Shown: positions 25,301 through 37,545, counted from the stretch's first letter. The stretch: DNA of 64,000 nucleotides from Orthonyx spaldingii (GCA_013397795.1 VZTJ01004286.1:4612129-4676128); one strand, 5' to 3'. Numbers and translations are program-made. The notes: generated by a model from the letters alone, not told the origin.

Positions 25301-28150
25301 AGATGTGCTGTATTCCCGGGAAAGGAGCTCGGGGTGGAATTTGGCCACTGGCTTTGTCAGCAGAGGTGGCCAAGCTCTGCTGGCTCAGTTTCATTAGGGA
25401 CTCAGGAGACAATCTCCGTTTGTTAACAGGTTTGAAAAGTACTACAGCGAGCTCATTTCAGTGTGCAGCACCTCTGATAGAATAGATGGACGTTTTCTCA
25501 TTTAAAGTAAACTTTGTACTGAACCCCGGGCTTCAATTAAAACTTGCAAAGTTGTGATTCCCAGGAGTACACATTACTTACATCCATCTTGTGAATACAA
25601 GCAGCTGAGGAACATCCTCCTCTAAATTTCTGCTTTTTAACAGTTCAAAGCTATTTGAAGTAACCAAAAATACTGGAAAAAAAAAAAAACCACCTCAGCC
25701 CCAAAACCAACCAAACAAAACTCAAGCCATACGAAAGGTATGGCTTTGTTTTAGCGTTAATTAGGGAATGGTTTGACAGCAAGGAGAATCTTTAATAATT
25801 GCTGAGACTCATTGAGCTGTGGAGGTGGGGATCTTTATTTTACTACCACTTGAAGTTGTTTTGATACCATTGATGAGAGGAATGCAATAATGTGTGCTAA
25901 AGTCATTTGGCTAACCCTGAAATCAAAGCACTGGAAACAAAATCTAGCTGCAAATCACCAGGCTGTCAGTCCTTTAAAACCTGTTATCCAAATGACTTTA
26001 ACAGTTTGTGGGTCATATGCAAGGTTAAGACTCATCTTGCATGGTGCACGTTTTGATGATAAAACACAATATTACTTTTTTTTTATTGGAGTGGAAGTGT
26101 TACAGTCAACAGTATCTGTGGGAGTTTGATTTCTTCCTGCAACTAGATCACTACTCCATATGAGCAGCTGGCACAAGGTTTGGAAGGATAGATATGAGGC
26201 CTGCCGAGCAAAGTGCTGCTTGTTTGTTGTATATATCTGCTCTCTATGTAGAAACTTCAAAACTGTTTCATTTTTAAGTTTATTTCCAAGTCAGAGTAGC
26301 TGTTTTTGAGAACGACTGGCCAATACAACTGTAAGTAGACAGTGTTTTGGTGAGGGGCTGAAACAGGTTATGCATAAAGCTTCATTCTATTGAGCAACAT
26401 TTACATGCAATATTTAAATTGTCTATTTGAATGAACTCAGCATTTTTTTTATTTTATATCAGTTTTTCTTGCAGTTTTTTGGGTTTGAGAAATCTCTGAC
26501 GAGGAATGTGTTGCATAACTGATAATTATTCATTTTACCTATTCTTAAGCATGTTCTGTCCTGAAGAACTGAACAGCTCTTGATAATCCCATGTGGATTA
26601 AATCCCAAAAAAAGCATCCCAAAGGTGTTCACAGTATTGACCTTTACGTTTTATGTACTGTCCAGCTTACTGTGGAGCAAAACTTTGGCAGTGTGTACAG
26701 ACCAAAGTGGGTTCAGAGAGAAATAAAAAATTATATTCCTCAAAAGAAGTTTGCAGAGATTTCTTTTGATAGGGAAAACGCATTTATTCAAATAATATTT
26801 CTGTGCAATTCTTTCTGAACCAATTGTCACTTCATATTTTTGATGGATTTAAATAAAGCCATTTAGATGACAGCTCCTTCCCAATAATCACTTACTGCTC
26901 AGGCTGAGTTTTTTCCATTGACACTAAAATTGTTGGCTGTCTGGGGAGACAAATATTGTTGTGAGGGGCATAGGGTAAGAGAGAAATCCATATGAGCTGA
27001 ATAATAAGAAGTAATAACTTTTTTCTCCCCCTTACTGGGCCTGTAGTGTAGCTAAAGTTCCCCACATACTTAAGTGTAGGAAAGTATGAAGTCCAGCAAA
27101 ACCAGATCCAAAATATGTAAATTGAAGCTTCAGAGTTCCCATGTGCCTTGATGATGGTTTACCATATTTCAAATCTAGATGTGAGTAGTAAAATCTGTAG
27201 GTGTTGGATAGACTGTAAATAACTGGATAGAGAAAACAAACCGAGATAAGAGCAGATAAAAATAACTCAGATGGATTCCTGTGTGTAACTTGGATTTTGG
27301 GAGGTGGGAAGTTCTGCTGATTGTACCAGAAGCAGCCTGAGGAGTATAAAAATGCAGATGGATAGGGAATGACTGCTAATTTAATGTGGACTGGTTTTGC
27401 TGATATCAGACAACAGACTGTGACTCAGTTTGTTGTTGGAGATTTCATTAGATTAGTCTAAATTTTAGGAGCAGTCACTCCTACAGGCCATTGCATCCCA
27501 TCTGTGCCTGAAGTGCTTCATATGTTTTAGTGTTCAGCTTCCTTCCGTAGAATGTGATATGGTTTGGAGATGTTGGATGGCTTCTCCATCACAGAAGGTG
27601 ATGGAGTTACCTTTTGTGTTGTCAGTCAAAGCTGAAATTCAGTTTGCAGTGACAAGGAGCAGAGTCTCGCTGAGCTCCTCTCAAGAGTTTGACCATGGCA
27701 GCAAATGGGCCAATTAACAGTTCAGTGTCAGATTTTAATATGTAATAAGGAAGGAATGAAATTAATTTTTCTTTTCCAAGCAGTAAACCCTGATTGCAAA
27801 CATCTGTTTGATGTTTGGGGGGTTTGTTTTACTGACTGCTCCGTGTGATGTTCCCGAAGTTAATGGGTGAATCAAAGAGCAGTTGAGAGAACTATTTCCA
27901 TTTTATCTAGACACTTTCTTTTAGCTGTGAGGCTCCATTTCCAGAAGCACAGTGGTTATGGCACTTGCTTTGTTGTACTTGTACTCAGTGCCTCAAAATG
28001 GAACTTGCATGTTCAGGGCTGGATTTCAGAGTGGAAACCATAAGCTTCTTGCTTGTATAACCACATTCCAAGGTTAGTCTGAATAGCTGAGATAATGAAT
28101 TTGGTCTTTGTGCATTCTTAAATAGATAGATAGTTTTTCACATATGTGAC

Positions 28151-28241
28151 TTTTTTTTTTTNNNNNNNNNNNNNNNNNNNNNNNNNNNNNNNNNNNNNNN
28201 NNNNNNNNNNNNNNNNNNNNNTTTTTTTTTTTTTTTTTTTT
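28151..28241 (+). other. Assembly gap (60 N) inside a poly-T run
   Basis: Eleven T precede, and twenty T follow, sixty N at 28162-28221. The gap is probably a homopolymer or retroposed-tail region that sequencing could not cross, and its length may be a placeholder. An open frame running through the N residues is an artefact. The gap ends only about 430 bp before exon A, so intronic splicing signals upstream of that exon could be incomplete here. Confidence 0.95.
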
Positions 28242-28670
28242 GCTACAATTGGACGCTTTCCTTGGGAGCTACCTAATTCCAGGCTGCACAGTTTCTGCTT
28301 TGTTCCCTGCTCCTATGCCTTTGACAAGAATAACTTAACCAGAGTTCAATATAGGAATTGTGGGCTGCTAAAGGACATATTGTGTTACTGCTTAATGCTG
28401 TATAAGTTGATCAGTGGGTATTATAAAGTCTATGTTCTAGCTGTTTTATGATGAAAATATTATTTCAGCAGAATATATGGTAAAGTCATTGAACAATGAT
28501 CTTATTCTCAGAATGATGGCACAAGGCATTTTCCATATACCAGAAATTAGTGGAGCTGTTCATTTTGTTATTGCAGGCTTCAAAAATAAAGCTATTTTTA
28601 ACCTTTTCTGCGCAATTATGCTATTTTTTTAACTGAAAAAACTGATATCTTATTACTCTCTTTCTATTAG

Positions 28671-28747
28671 GACCAGCAGAGGTTCCCATGATGTCACCCA
28701 ATGGATCCATTCCCCCTATCCATGTGCCTCCTGGTTATATCTCACAG
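28671..28747 (+). CDS. FNDC3B: FNDC3B coding exon A (human exon 4 equivalent)
   Basis: A 77-bp internal exon. The first two bases (GA) complete a Gly codon whose first G lies in the preceding, unseen exon; then 25 codons follow, PAEVPMMSPNGSIPPIHVPP and on to GYISQ, ending in phase 0. The acceptor is TTTCTATTAG after a T-rich tract, and the donor is CAG|GTATGC. The PMMSPNGS...PP block is shared by FNDC3A and FNDC3B; joining to exon B decides for FNDC3B. It encodes part of the proline-rich N-terminal region before the FN3 repeats. FNDC3B is known as an ER-membrane-anchored multi-FN3 protein implicated in adipogenesis, cell adhesion and migration; here only its cytosolic-type, low-complexity N terminus is encoded. 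Phase 1 in and 0 out, so skipping it alone would shift the frame. Confidence 0.96.
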
Positions 28748-31700
28748 GTATGCTTCTTGAAGAATTAAAATGGATGTAAAAGCAAAAGCATTGATCCACA
28801 TAGAGAAATCTACTTGGTTGAAGTTTAAATTAGAAGTTTTAATGAAAATGGTAATACAAATTTTCATGCTCCTGCTCTTTGCTCATATTACACACACATT
28901 TGCACAAGTGACAAGGGGTGTGTACCTTCACACACGGGTATTTGTGGTAGATTTGGGGTTTGAGCATACAGACTGAGCCTATATGTGCAACTTGAATTGT
29001 TTGTGAGAGGGAGAGAAGTCCTTGATGTTGGGTAATGCCTCAAATTCTTGTGTGACAGTCAGAAGGGGTAGGAGACCATGGAAGTGAGAGGAGCCACTGT
29101 AGCTATAAAATGTGCTGTTGATCCTCAGTATCTTCCCAGCAGAAATCCAGCAGTATACCAAGAACTGGGGGGTTTGGTGTGTTTTCAAGAATAAATGTGA
29201 TTTAACTATCTGATTTTGAGAAAAAAAAAAGGAAAAGCTTTCACAAAGCTGTTAGGTTTTGGAACTCTTGAACAGCTACTGCTCTTCTGTGTAAATAACC
29301 CCAGATTACCAGATTGTTCCTTCCATCTTCTGCAAAGCTTAGACTCTTTTTGAGGTAAGGGAAAAAAAAACCAACAAAACCAAACCAAAAGATTGATGGG
29401 CATAACAGCTGTGAACAATACAATAAATCCAATAATTTCACCATTTTCATTGAGACCTGGACCAAAAGCTTCCTTAAAAGTATACAAAGTATTTCAGATA
29501 TCCTTGATGAATAGCATAAGAACTTTTGATAGATATAGCTTGGCACCTTGTTAAGCAGAAAATAGATGATGTCCTGGAGTCCCTTCCCCTCCCCAGGAAG
29601 CATGTGAGCTTGTGTAATTCTGAAAAATTGTGGATGGCGTCATACTTAAATCCCACAAAATACTGCAATCACTCTGTGGTATTTTGACTTCTGAACAGAG
29701 TGAAAACATGCTTCAAGTATGGGGGAAGTTGTTAGCCAGCCTAGGAGAGAGGGCAGGATGTCAGGGTGGTCCTCCTGCTCCTCAGTCCTCCCAAGGGGAG
29801 TGTTTGGAGTTTTGAGACAGCTTTTGCTGCTTAATGCTCCCCACGGGCTCACCTAATTTAATAAACTGGCCCATATCATGCAGAGGTTTTTCTGAAGATT
29901 TATTCTTCCTTTGAAATAACTTTAACTCCTTTTTAATATTAAAATGTTTATACCTCTCCACCTCTGTGCTGAGATAAATGGTTGGGTATAATTGGAATGC
30001 TTTCCAAACCAGAGGGATGAAAATCTTCCAGTTGTACCTCTCTCTGAGCCCAGTTCTTCTGTGCAGCTTTTTGTGGGGCACCATAATAATTCCACTAAAG
30101 AAGCCTTTAAGTAGTTTCTTAACCAGCAAAATCCAACCAAAAACCCTCTTTTGAAGCAGTTTTTCCAGGGAGCTGGAAATATGTTGTAAAGTTTTAGGGG
30201 GAAACTCTGTGTTCGGTGCTTTTCTGCAGCGGAATGTGTGTTCTGCTCTGTGGTGAGTGAGCCTCTTGCCTTTCAGACTGCTTCATATTAAATAGTAGTT
30301 GAAAGTCTGTAGTAATGAAATTAGCCCTTTATTGTAATGTCTCTGCCTTATTTGCTCTTGCTTTTGTCTATTGCTTCATAGTTAAACCCAGTCTTTCATG
30401 ATAAACACTTGGAACACAACTTAAATTTAACATGTCAAGGGAAAGACCATAAAGCAAATTAATGCACTCTGGGATATGAATAAAAACATGTTTCATTTTT
30501 GGTTTGATTTGTCCCCACAGTGTACATCTAAGAGTCAGGCAGAAAGCAACACCCCTGTGGAAAAGTAACAGTGCCTATTAAAAAAAGGCATGAAATCTTA
30601 TTTTCATTTTGTTACGCCAAGCCTGTGTGAGCTGTGAGTGTTAGCCCTGAATATTACATGAGTTATCAATGATTGCAACCCTGGATTAACGTGGTGCTTC
30701 ATTACCTCTTTGGAAAAATTGGCAGGAGGATGTGAGCCCTGCAAGGTCAGCCCCACTGGAAGCAGCACAAACACAGACTCTGTTTCTAGACTTCAAGGAC
30801 CATGTTAATAACTGTGACTAGAAGCTGAGTTTGTTGATGTTAAGGAGATGTTCCCAATGATGAGGCTTAGCCAGAGCAGGAAATGATCCAGGAAAATAAT
30901 AGAAAACAAATACACAGCACCAGTTCAAATCTTTCATGCTATGGTTTTGCTCTCAAAGAGCAGCTCTTCAAAGAGCCAGTATTTTGCATTATCTTTTCAG
31001 CAGACAAACCTCTGTGCACCTCTGGCAGATACGAACTATCAGATCAGAGTTCATATCCCTGCAATTCTTTGTGGACTAAGGGTTAGTTAAATACAGACAA
31101 GAGGAGAAGTTCCTTGCTGTGCTCTTGGTGGACAATATCTGCTGTAAAAGTTGGTTGTGGAAGGTGACATGGCAGGGCAATCTGCATTAAATGTGTGATG
31201 TCGACAGTTTTGGCTTCAACTGTTAAATGAGATTAAGGATTTGGATGCTAAAGTGTTAAATTTGGGGGCATCCTCATGGGTTGTTGTTCCTGCTTTTCAG
31301 TGTATGTCTGGGAGGAGAGAAGGAGGGTTTGCAGTGTTTTAATCAGGAGAACTAGAAAAATGGAAAAATCAAAAAGCAGGATCATGAACTTGTTTACTTA
31401 GTGCTACTGGCTGAGGACTGCTCTCTCTGAAATAAATCTGAAGCCATTCCACTCGAATTTGAGAAGTTACTTGTCTGTAGTTGGACATAAAAATTTGGCA
31501 TGAAACTCCACTTTTGATTTTATTTACAGGTTTATTAATATGAGGTCTCTGCCACAGATATTTAAGACTAAAGGACAAAATTTCTGGTTGGAGCATGAGG
31601 TGCACATGTGTTGAAAAGCCTCCTTTGGCCATGGGGTTTGTGTGGTCTGAACTGTGCAACTCAAGCCATGGTCCTGTAGTTCAATATCCCTGCACCAAGC

Positions 31701-34700
31701 ACATGGCATTTGACAGAACTAAAGCATAACTTCTGGAAAGAGGAACATCTTTAAATGACATTTAAAATGGTAGAAAAATCTGTCCCATCCTCTAAAATCC
31801 GGATTTTGGTCTTGGGTGCATCCTGACCCCTAAGGAGAGGTGTTCTCCTCCAGAAGTAAGTTTGGCTAGCATCAGGTTTTAGTGACAAACTCCTTGTTTT
31901 TGTGTGGCTCACTGCTCACAGAGCTGCTCTGGGTGTTCTGGAGACTGCAGTCAGTCGAGGCATCCTTTAACAGGATGATCCTCATTAAAGCTTTGAACAC
32001 AAGGAAGGTTGTGCAGATGTCATGTGGAGCAAGCCATGAAGTGATGATCTTTTTGAGTTCATGGGCACGGTCCTGAAGACTTGTATCATTCTAGATTTAA
32101 AGTACCCCAACATGCTTGCCAGCTTTCTAGATGTTTATCTGTCTATTTTCCACGTTGAAGGTATAGATTTAATTTGGTGTTTGATTTAATACTGATGGAT
32201 TCTAAAGATAGTGATACAAACTTGCCACGACTGGCGTGAACTTGGATTGGCATCTTTAAGACATTAAATGAATAAATAAAATGTTGACATCCAAGTGCCT
32301 TGTGGATGAGCTCATTCTGTACTGCTTTTGGGTACAGATTGATTTATGAATGGAGTTTCAAATTAGTTTATGAAATTCCTGAGGTATTGCTTGTGGTCCA
32401 CCCAGTGGCCATGCTCCAGATGTCCTTGCTGAATCTAGCACCTAAATTTAAGTGAAATAAGGGTTGTTTGGGGTTTTTTTTGAAAGCAATTGGAAATTAC
32501 TTGCATATTAAACTCGTACAGTAAACATGTGTTACAAAATGAGGGTGGTTGTGTTTCTTTAACTGGATCTCACAAAATATAGATACAGTTTACCTGTGCA
32601 CAATTAACATGCCTTTTTCTTCAGAGTGTAATATTAAATTTCAGTGGAGAAAAATGAGACAACATGGAGCAGTGTGATGTACTTTAAATACGTGAATTAT
32701 CTCTAGTTACTACAGTGGTATCTACACTGGAAAACAAATAACATTTAAAATGGCATTCCCAAAATGTGGCAACCAATGGGGGAGGCAGTTTTATTGTGTA
32801 TGAGTAATGTTAACCCAGACTGCCCTGAAAGATCATCACCTACCTCACGTAGCAATTAAGCTCCCTAAAATATGGGAAAAAACCCACACAGAACTATGCT
32901 ATAATAGCATTGTTATTGAGGTGGCGTGCCAGTTACACCAACAAGCACAAAAAATACCAGCAAAAAACAATTTACCTACTAACTGTTTGAAAAAACCCAC
33001 AAAATAATGAAAGTTTATCTCTAGGTGCCAAATGACCAGAGATATTTGTTTTCTCTAAATATAAAGTGCTAAAATTAGTAATAGCAATTACTTTTAATAT
33101 TCCAGTTGCATCTAGAGACTTCAACAGGGATTAGGATTTTGTTACTTCTTGGCACTGAAGTAGAGACAATTTAGCAGTGTGTTTCCAGATGAATTTATGA
33201 TCTTCATCACAAATGGTTTTAAGCAGATACAAAGAATTGCAGATTTCTTCTTAAAATAGCCAAGTTGAACTTCTCTGCTAAGTTATGTTATTTTCATTAA
33301 TGGATCAAAACTGATTGTCCCTATCTTTGATGGACTTAGTGTTGTCTCCCAGAATGGTACTACTACAATCTACTCACTGCAGGTTTTACAGATCAAGGGA
33401 TATCTCCAGTCTTTATAGCTACCTAGTGCATATAATACATAATGAATCAGATTACCAACTTTGATTTGTTAAGGACAGAATAGTGTCTTTAAAAATTGTA
33501 TGTACTGCATCAGAATTGTTACGTGCATATCAATAATTCATAGTTTAGAGAGAAAATGCCCTGTAGGATTGAGAAATAAAGTGGGTTTTGCAAGGTCCCC
33601 TGTGTTTTTGTGTTCATTTGTAATGTAGGCACATGGAATAACAAGAATGCTGTCAGCGTTCATGGCCTGAGAGGAAACAGATAAAAGATATGAGTGTCTT
33701 GGCTTTTTGACTAAAGCAATTTGGAGGGCTGGCTCATCCTTTGAGTTGGACTAGTTGGTGGTTGTAGGTTCCTCCCAACTGAAAATTTCTGTTCTGTCCC
33801 CTCATCTCTGGCTTCTCTCAGTACTGTTGATATTTCATAGCTTCATCTAGCAGGATAATTTCATCAGAAAGACCTTTGACAGGACTCTGAGCTTTCCTCC
33901 CTGCTTTATAGATGGTAGTTCAGGAAGCTGAATCCTAATAATGTTAAATATGGTTTACATTATGTGCTGCTCTGCGTACAAGCTTTCTGTCTAAATCTGT
34001 TCCTTAATATATTCATCTTTCACCAGAGCACAAAACACAGATTTAGCTGGTCTAGATGCATAGATAAGAGCTTCTACCTGCCTGGAAGACTGGAGTTAGC
34101 TTTGAGGCTTGCACTAGTTAAAGCCATGATGAAAACCTTTCACATCAGAATGTAGGAACTTGCTCTCTCAATTAGGTTACAGCATGATCGAGTCTGAGAG
34201 TTAAATCCAGCGTTTCTGTGCACAGTCCTTGATAAGTAGTTCTGTTTTTCAAATATGTGCTAAACGGAAAAGGATTTCCCTCTTTTCCAGGTTTCAAAGT
34301 GAAGGTTTGAGACCCGGCAGCAGGATAAGAGATGCTGTGGAGTAGAACCAGTAGCAGAGATGGGAAGCCTGAAAATGCAGCAGTTGAAAGGATGTGATAG
34401 TCTAAATCTCTGAGGTTCAGCTGTCTTCCGAGGACTCTGTAAAGTCTTTGATATTTAAAGCTGGCAGCTGACAAATTGCTAGTGGAAGTCGTAAATTTTG
34501 AGGGTAGAATCAAGTATGTTAAGCCAAACAATTGCTATTTTGGTTTCTCAGCAAGAAACATGTTTTTAATGTGAAATACCAGTTACAAGTGAATGAATTA
34601 AGTTTCTATAGAAAATCATCTTCTGTAGAGGCCAGCCAAGCCACGGAAATGTCCCTGTCACATCCCATAGCTAACAGGCGTAAATGCTCATAACCTGAGG

Positions 34701-36083
34701 CACTCGTGGCCTGGGGGAGGAATTGGGTCAGCTAATCCTAAGTGAATTTTTCCCTGTGATACCTTGCTCAGCTGATGCCTGAAGCACAGAGCTGGTGTTT
34801 GCTGGAGCAGTTCAGCTCCGGGCTGTGGGCCTTGCCCCTGGGCAGAAACAGCCACGTGCCTGTGCCATTCCTCTGCTTCAGGGTACAGGTTTCTCTCTGT
34901 GGTTTACAGTAAGACATTGGGATGTCATGAGAGCCACTGGAGTGTGGGCATCCACAGCAGAGTCTCTTCTGCTGGTGGTGCTGGGGGGTGGATAACTCCA
35001 GCTGATGGTGTGGTAATTGGCTGAGAATGGCAGCATCTTGCAGCAGGTGCCTTTGATGCACGTTCACTTATCTCAAACAACATATTCATCACAGATATTA
35101 TTCCATCTGTGTGCCATCAGTCAGTTTACAGAAAATGAGGTTCTTAACAACCTGTTTGTTGCATGAAATTAAATTGTTTCCTTCGTGCTTTTCCACCTCA
35201 TGCATGCCAGGATACAGAGTCAAAGGATAGTAATTGTCCTTACGTGGTTGTATTTTTTAATTTAAGAAATGGCAGAAGTTTTTTGAATGAGCTTCAAGAA
35301 AAGCTTGGCTCCCAAGTCTGGACTGAAATTTGGCTGGTTGACTGTTCTCCAGAAATACAACGTTGGAAAAATTATAACCTGAAAAACATTTTTCAGCCTA
35401 AGCACATTTCCACCTTCCTACATCTGTTTTTACATGCTTTGACCGTGGCATTAGGGGCCAAGTTACGCATATCCCAGAGCTGATTTGTGTGGATGTATAG
35501 CCCAGCTCTGTAACAGGAACAAACCCTCTGCCCTATGATTTGTCTTGAGCAGATACTTGTTATGAACAGAGTGACTCCTTTGCAAATGTGGGCACAGCAG
35601 GTTGCTGCAGAGTACATGTCTCTGTGCACACACATAGCCTCCCTGCAACAGCAGTGCCAGCTGCTTCCCAAAGTGTTGCTAACTCCATACTCAGGCTGCT
35701 GTCAAAATCCGTGGTAGAAATTTCATGGGCAGAATGTAAGGTCAGTCCCAATGAGTGCACTTATTTTGGTGCTTTGTGTTCCTTTCTCAATTGTTTTCCT
35801 CCCTGAATGCAGGCTATTTATTTTGTCCCTTACCCACATAGTTATCACTAGCAGCAGTACAGCTCCCAGTGATTAGTGTGGATATCTGAGTCTCCAGGAA
35901 AAGCCACATCACCACTGTGGTTATTTCTGCTGATATTAATTTTAGAATTGTGTTTATTCATGAAGCTAAATCCAAGGACCAGCTGTTTTCCAGTGGGAGG
36001 ACAAGCTGTAAACAGTGCTGTTTTAAAGGTGTGCCTGGTTCAGATGCTGCCTGACGTGCTGCTTTCCCTGCCTTTCTCTCCAG
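28748..36083 (+). other. FNDC3B: FNDC3B intron A-B (7.3 kb)
   Basis: GT-AG intron, phase 0. No CR1 copy, gene or RNA gene is recognised. Several open frames of about 60-120 codons occur on both strands, without family resemblance or codon bias. Short A/T runs and CA-type words near 28890 are the only simple sequence. I see nothing further. Confidence 0.9.
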
Positions 36084-36327
36084 GTGATAGAAGACAACAC
36101 GGGCGTTCGGAGAGTGGTGGTGACGCCGCAATCTCCGGAGTGTTTCCCTCCCAGCTACCCCTCGGCCATCTCGCCAACCCATCACCTACCCCCCTACCTG
36201 ACACACCATCCCCACTTCATTCACAACTCCCACACAGCGTTTTACCCTCCTGTCACTGGACCTGGGGACATGCCACCACAGTTTTTCCCACAGCATCATC
36301 TTCCCCCAACAATATACGGAGAACAAG
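36084..36327 (+). CDS. FNDC3B: FNDC3B coding exon B (human exon 5 equivalent)
   Basis: A 244-bp exon after the acceptor CTTTCTCTCCAG, ending in the strong donor AAG|GTGAGC. It encodes 81 residues starting VIEDNTGVRRVVVTPQ and ending TIYGEQ, plus the first G of the next Glu codon. About 17 of 81 residues are Pro and 9 are His, including HHLPPYLTHHPHF. A PPSY motif at residues 22-25 of the segment fits the PPxY class bound by WW domains; that partner class is inference. VIEDN and RRVVV are shared with FNDC3A, but the rest is FNDC3B-specific. Phase 0 in, phase 1 out. With exon C it forms the pair that is circularised in mammals. Confidence 0.97.
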
Positions 36328-37260
36328 GTGAGCTGGGAGGAAGGGACTGGCCTTTCACACCTGTGGTCAGCAGGTTTTAAGGGCTGGGGGAACGAAGAGT
36401 AGCAATGGAGAACTTACAGAGTGTCTTTGTTTCATGGATGGAGCGTCCTTTAATATCCTGAGTGAGGGGCTGTAGCTATCCAGAGTATCCATTTTTGTTT
36501 TGCCAACAAAGACAAAACTGTTGTGGGTATAATATGTTCAAGGTTCACACTCAAAGTGAAGCACAAAAGGGAGGATTGAACTATAGATAAAATCAGGATA
36601 TACTGTGATTCCTGCAAGCTGACCTGCCTTAGGTTAAGGGAGAGTCATCCTTGGAGGGGGGAGTGGGGATTGTATTTAATGAAGTGTATCTGAAGAGTGC
36701 ACATGATATTTATGATAATTCTCAAACTTTTTTCTGATAGTTTTAATTCCCAAGGCTTCGACTTCATGTTGCACTTCTTTCCTTAGGCAACACAACTGAC
36801 ATGATTGTAAAGTCTATTTATACTGGGAAATTAAATTGCATGTAATCGGGGTTGGCAGCCTGAAACCAGCACATCTCAGCTTGTTCTGTCCAGTCAGGCC
36901 CTGAGGAAGAAAGTGCTAAATTGCTCTGAATTTATGAAGGCTTTTTCCAAAAGATGAGTTCTCTCTGGATTTTTGCTTGAAATCTGTGTCCCTGAAACAC
37001 AAAGACTGTGAAAAGGAAGGGAAAAACTATCATCCTAATTGCTCTATGTTACACACTTATCCAAAGTAAAATCCTATCATCAAAGGAGCACAGTTAATAC
37101 AAAAATATTGCAAAAAAGGGCTTTCTTTAAAAAATCTCCAGAAACGTCTGGAATCATTTCATTTAGAGATGCCAGGAATTTGGTTTTCTGAAAAATAATA
37201 AACGCCTCGGTGATTTTTTTTTTTGCTCCAAGTTAACGCGGGTGAAATGTTCCGTTTCAG
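36328..37260 (+). other. FNDC3B: FNDC3B intron B-C (933 bp)
   Basis: Phase-1 GT-AG intron and the shortest in the window. The acceptor region has a ten-T tract at about 37214-37224, then some 35 bases of mixed sequence including GTTAACGCGGGTG before CCGTTTCAG, so the pyrimidine tract sits unusually far from the AG. No repeats or genes are seen. Confidence 0.93.
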
Positions 37261-37545
37261 AAATCATACCACTATATGGGATGTCCAGCTACATCACCAG
37301 GGAAGATCAGTACAGCAAACCACAGCACAAAAAACTCAAAGACAGGCAGATCGACCGCCAGAACCGCCTGAACAGCCCTCCCTCCTCCATCTACAAGAGC
37401 CATATAGGCAGCTGCACGACGGTGTACAATGGCTACGCCAAGAGCCACAACGGGGCGAGCAGCGGCGGCAGCGGGGCCTCGGCCCTCAAGAAACCAGAGC
37501 GCAGAGCAAGGAGCAGCCCAAAGTCAAACGAACAAGACCCACATG
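37261..37545 (+). CDS. FNDC3B: FNDC3B coding exon C (human exon 6 equivalent)
   Basis: A 285-bp exon. AA completes the Glu codon begun in exon B; 94 codons follow, and a final G begins the next Glu codon. The 95 residues run from EIIPLYGMSSYITREDQYSK to KSNEQDPH. They contain two basic patches (HKKLKDRQIDRQNR and KKPERRARSSPK), a Gly/Ser/Ala-rich linker (GASSGGSGASA) and an SPPSSIYKS segment. This region is FNDC3B-specific and rules out FNDC3A. Compared with the human sequence as I recall it, there are three extra residues (HIG) after SIYKS and a shorter Gly/Ser linker. The donor ATG|GTAAAAAG is weak by consensus and is followed by U-rich intron. Phase 1 to 1, so the exon can be skipped in frame. 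The basic patches could act in nuclear import or RNA binding; that is inference. Confidence 0.97.

Larger units (their letters stand above)
1..28670 (+). other. FNDC3B: FNDC3B intron upstream of first visible exon (partial)
   Basis: This stretch has no recognisable coding exon on either strand. It ends with an acceptor of the form TTTCTATTAG immediately before exon A. I looked for the short upstream coding exons of FNDC3B, which should end in a Gly codon split after its first base, and did not find them, so they probably lie 5' of the window. Open frames here are short, overlap one another on both strands and resemble no family I know. The stretch holds three CR1 fragments, simple repeats, a local duplication, a G-quadruplex motif, a gap and a few blocks that look more constrained than their surroundings, each listed separately. 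Very long 5' introns are typical of FNDC3B in vertebrates. I see nothing else in the remaining sequence. Confidence 0.8.

Noticed and set aside
28146..28451. Open frame crossing the N gap
   Set aside because: It consists of poly-Phe from T runs and unknown residues; an artefact of the gap.
35163..35483. 106-codon + frame in intron A-B
   Set aside because: The translation looks superficially protein-like, but no family is recognised and no splice sites join it in frame with FNDC3B.
36084..36380. Exon B as an independent 98-residue gene
   Set aside because: The frame merely reads through the donor into intron; the true exon stops at 36327.
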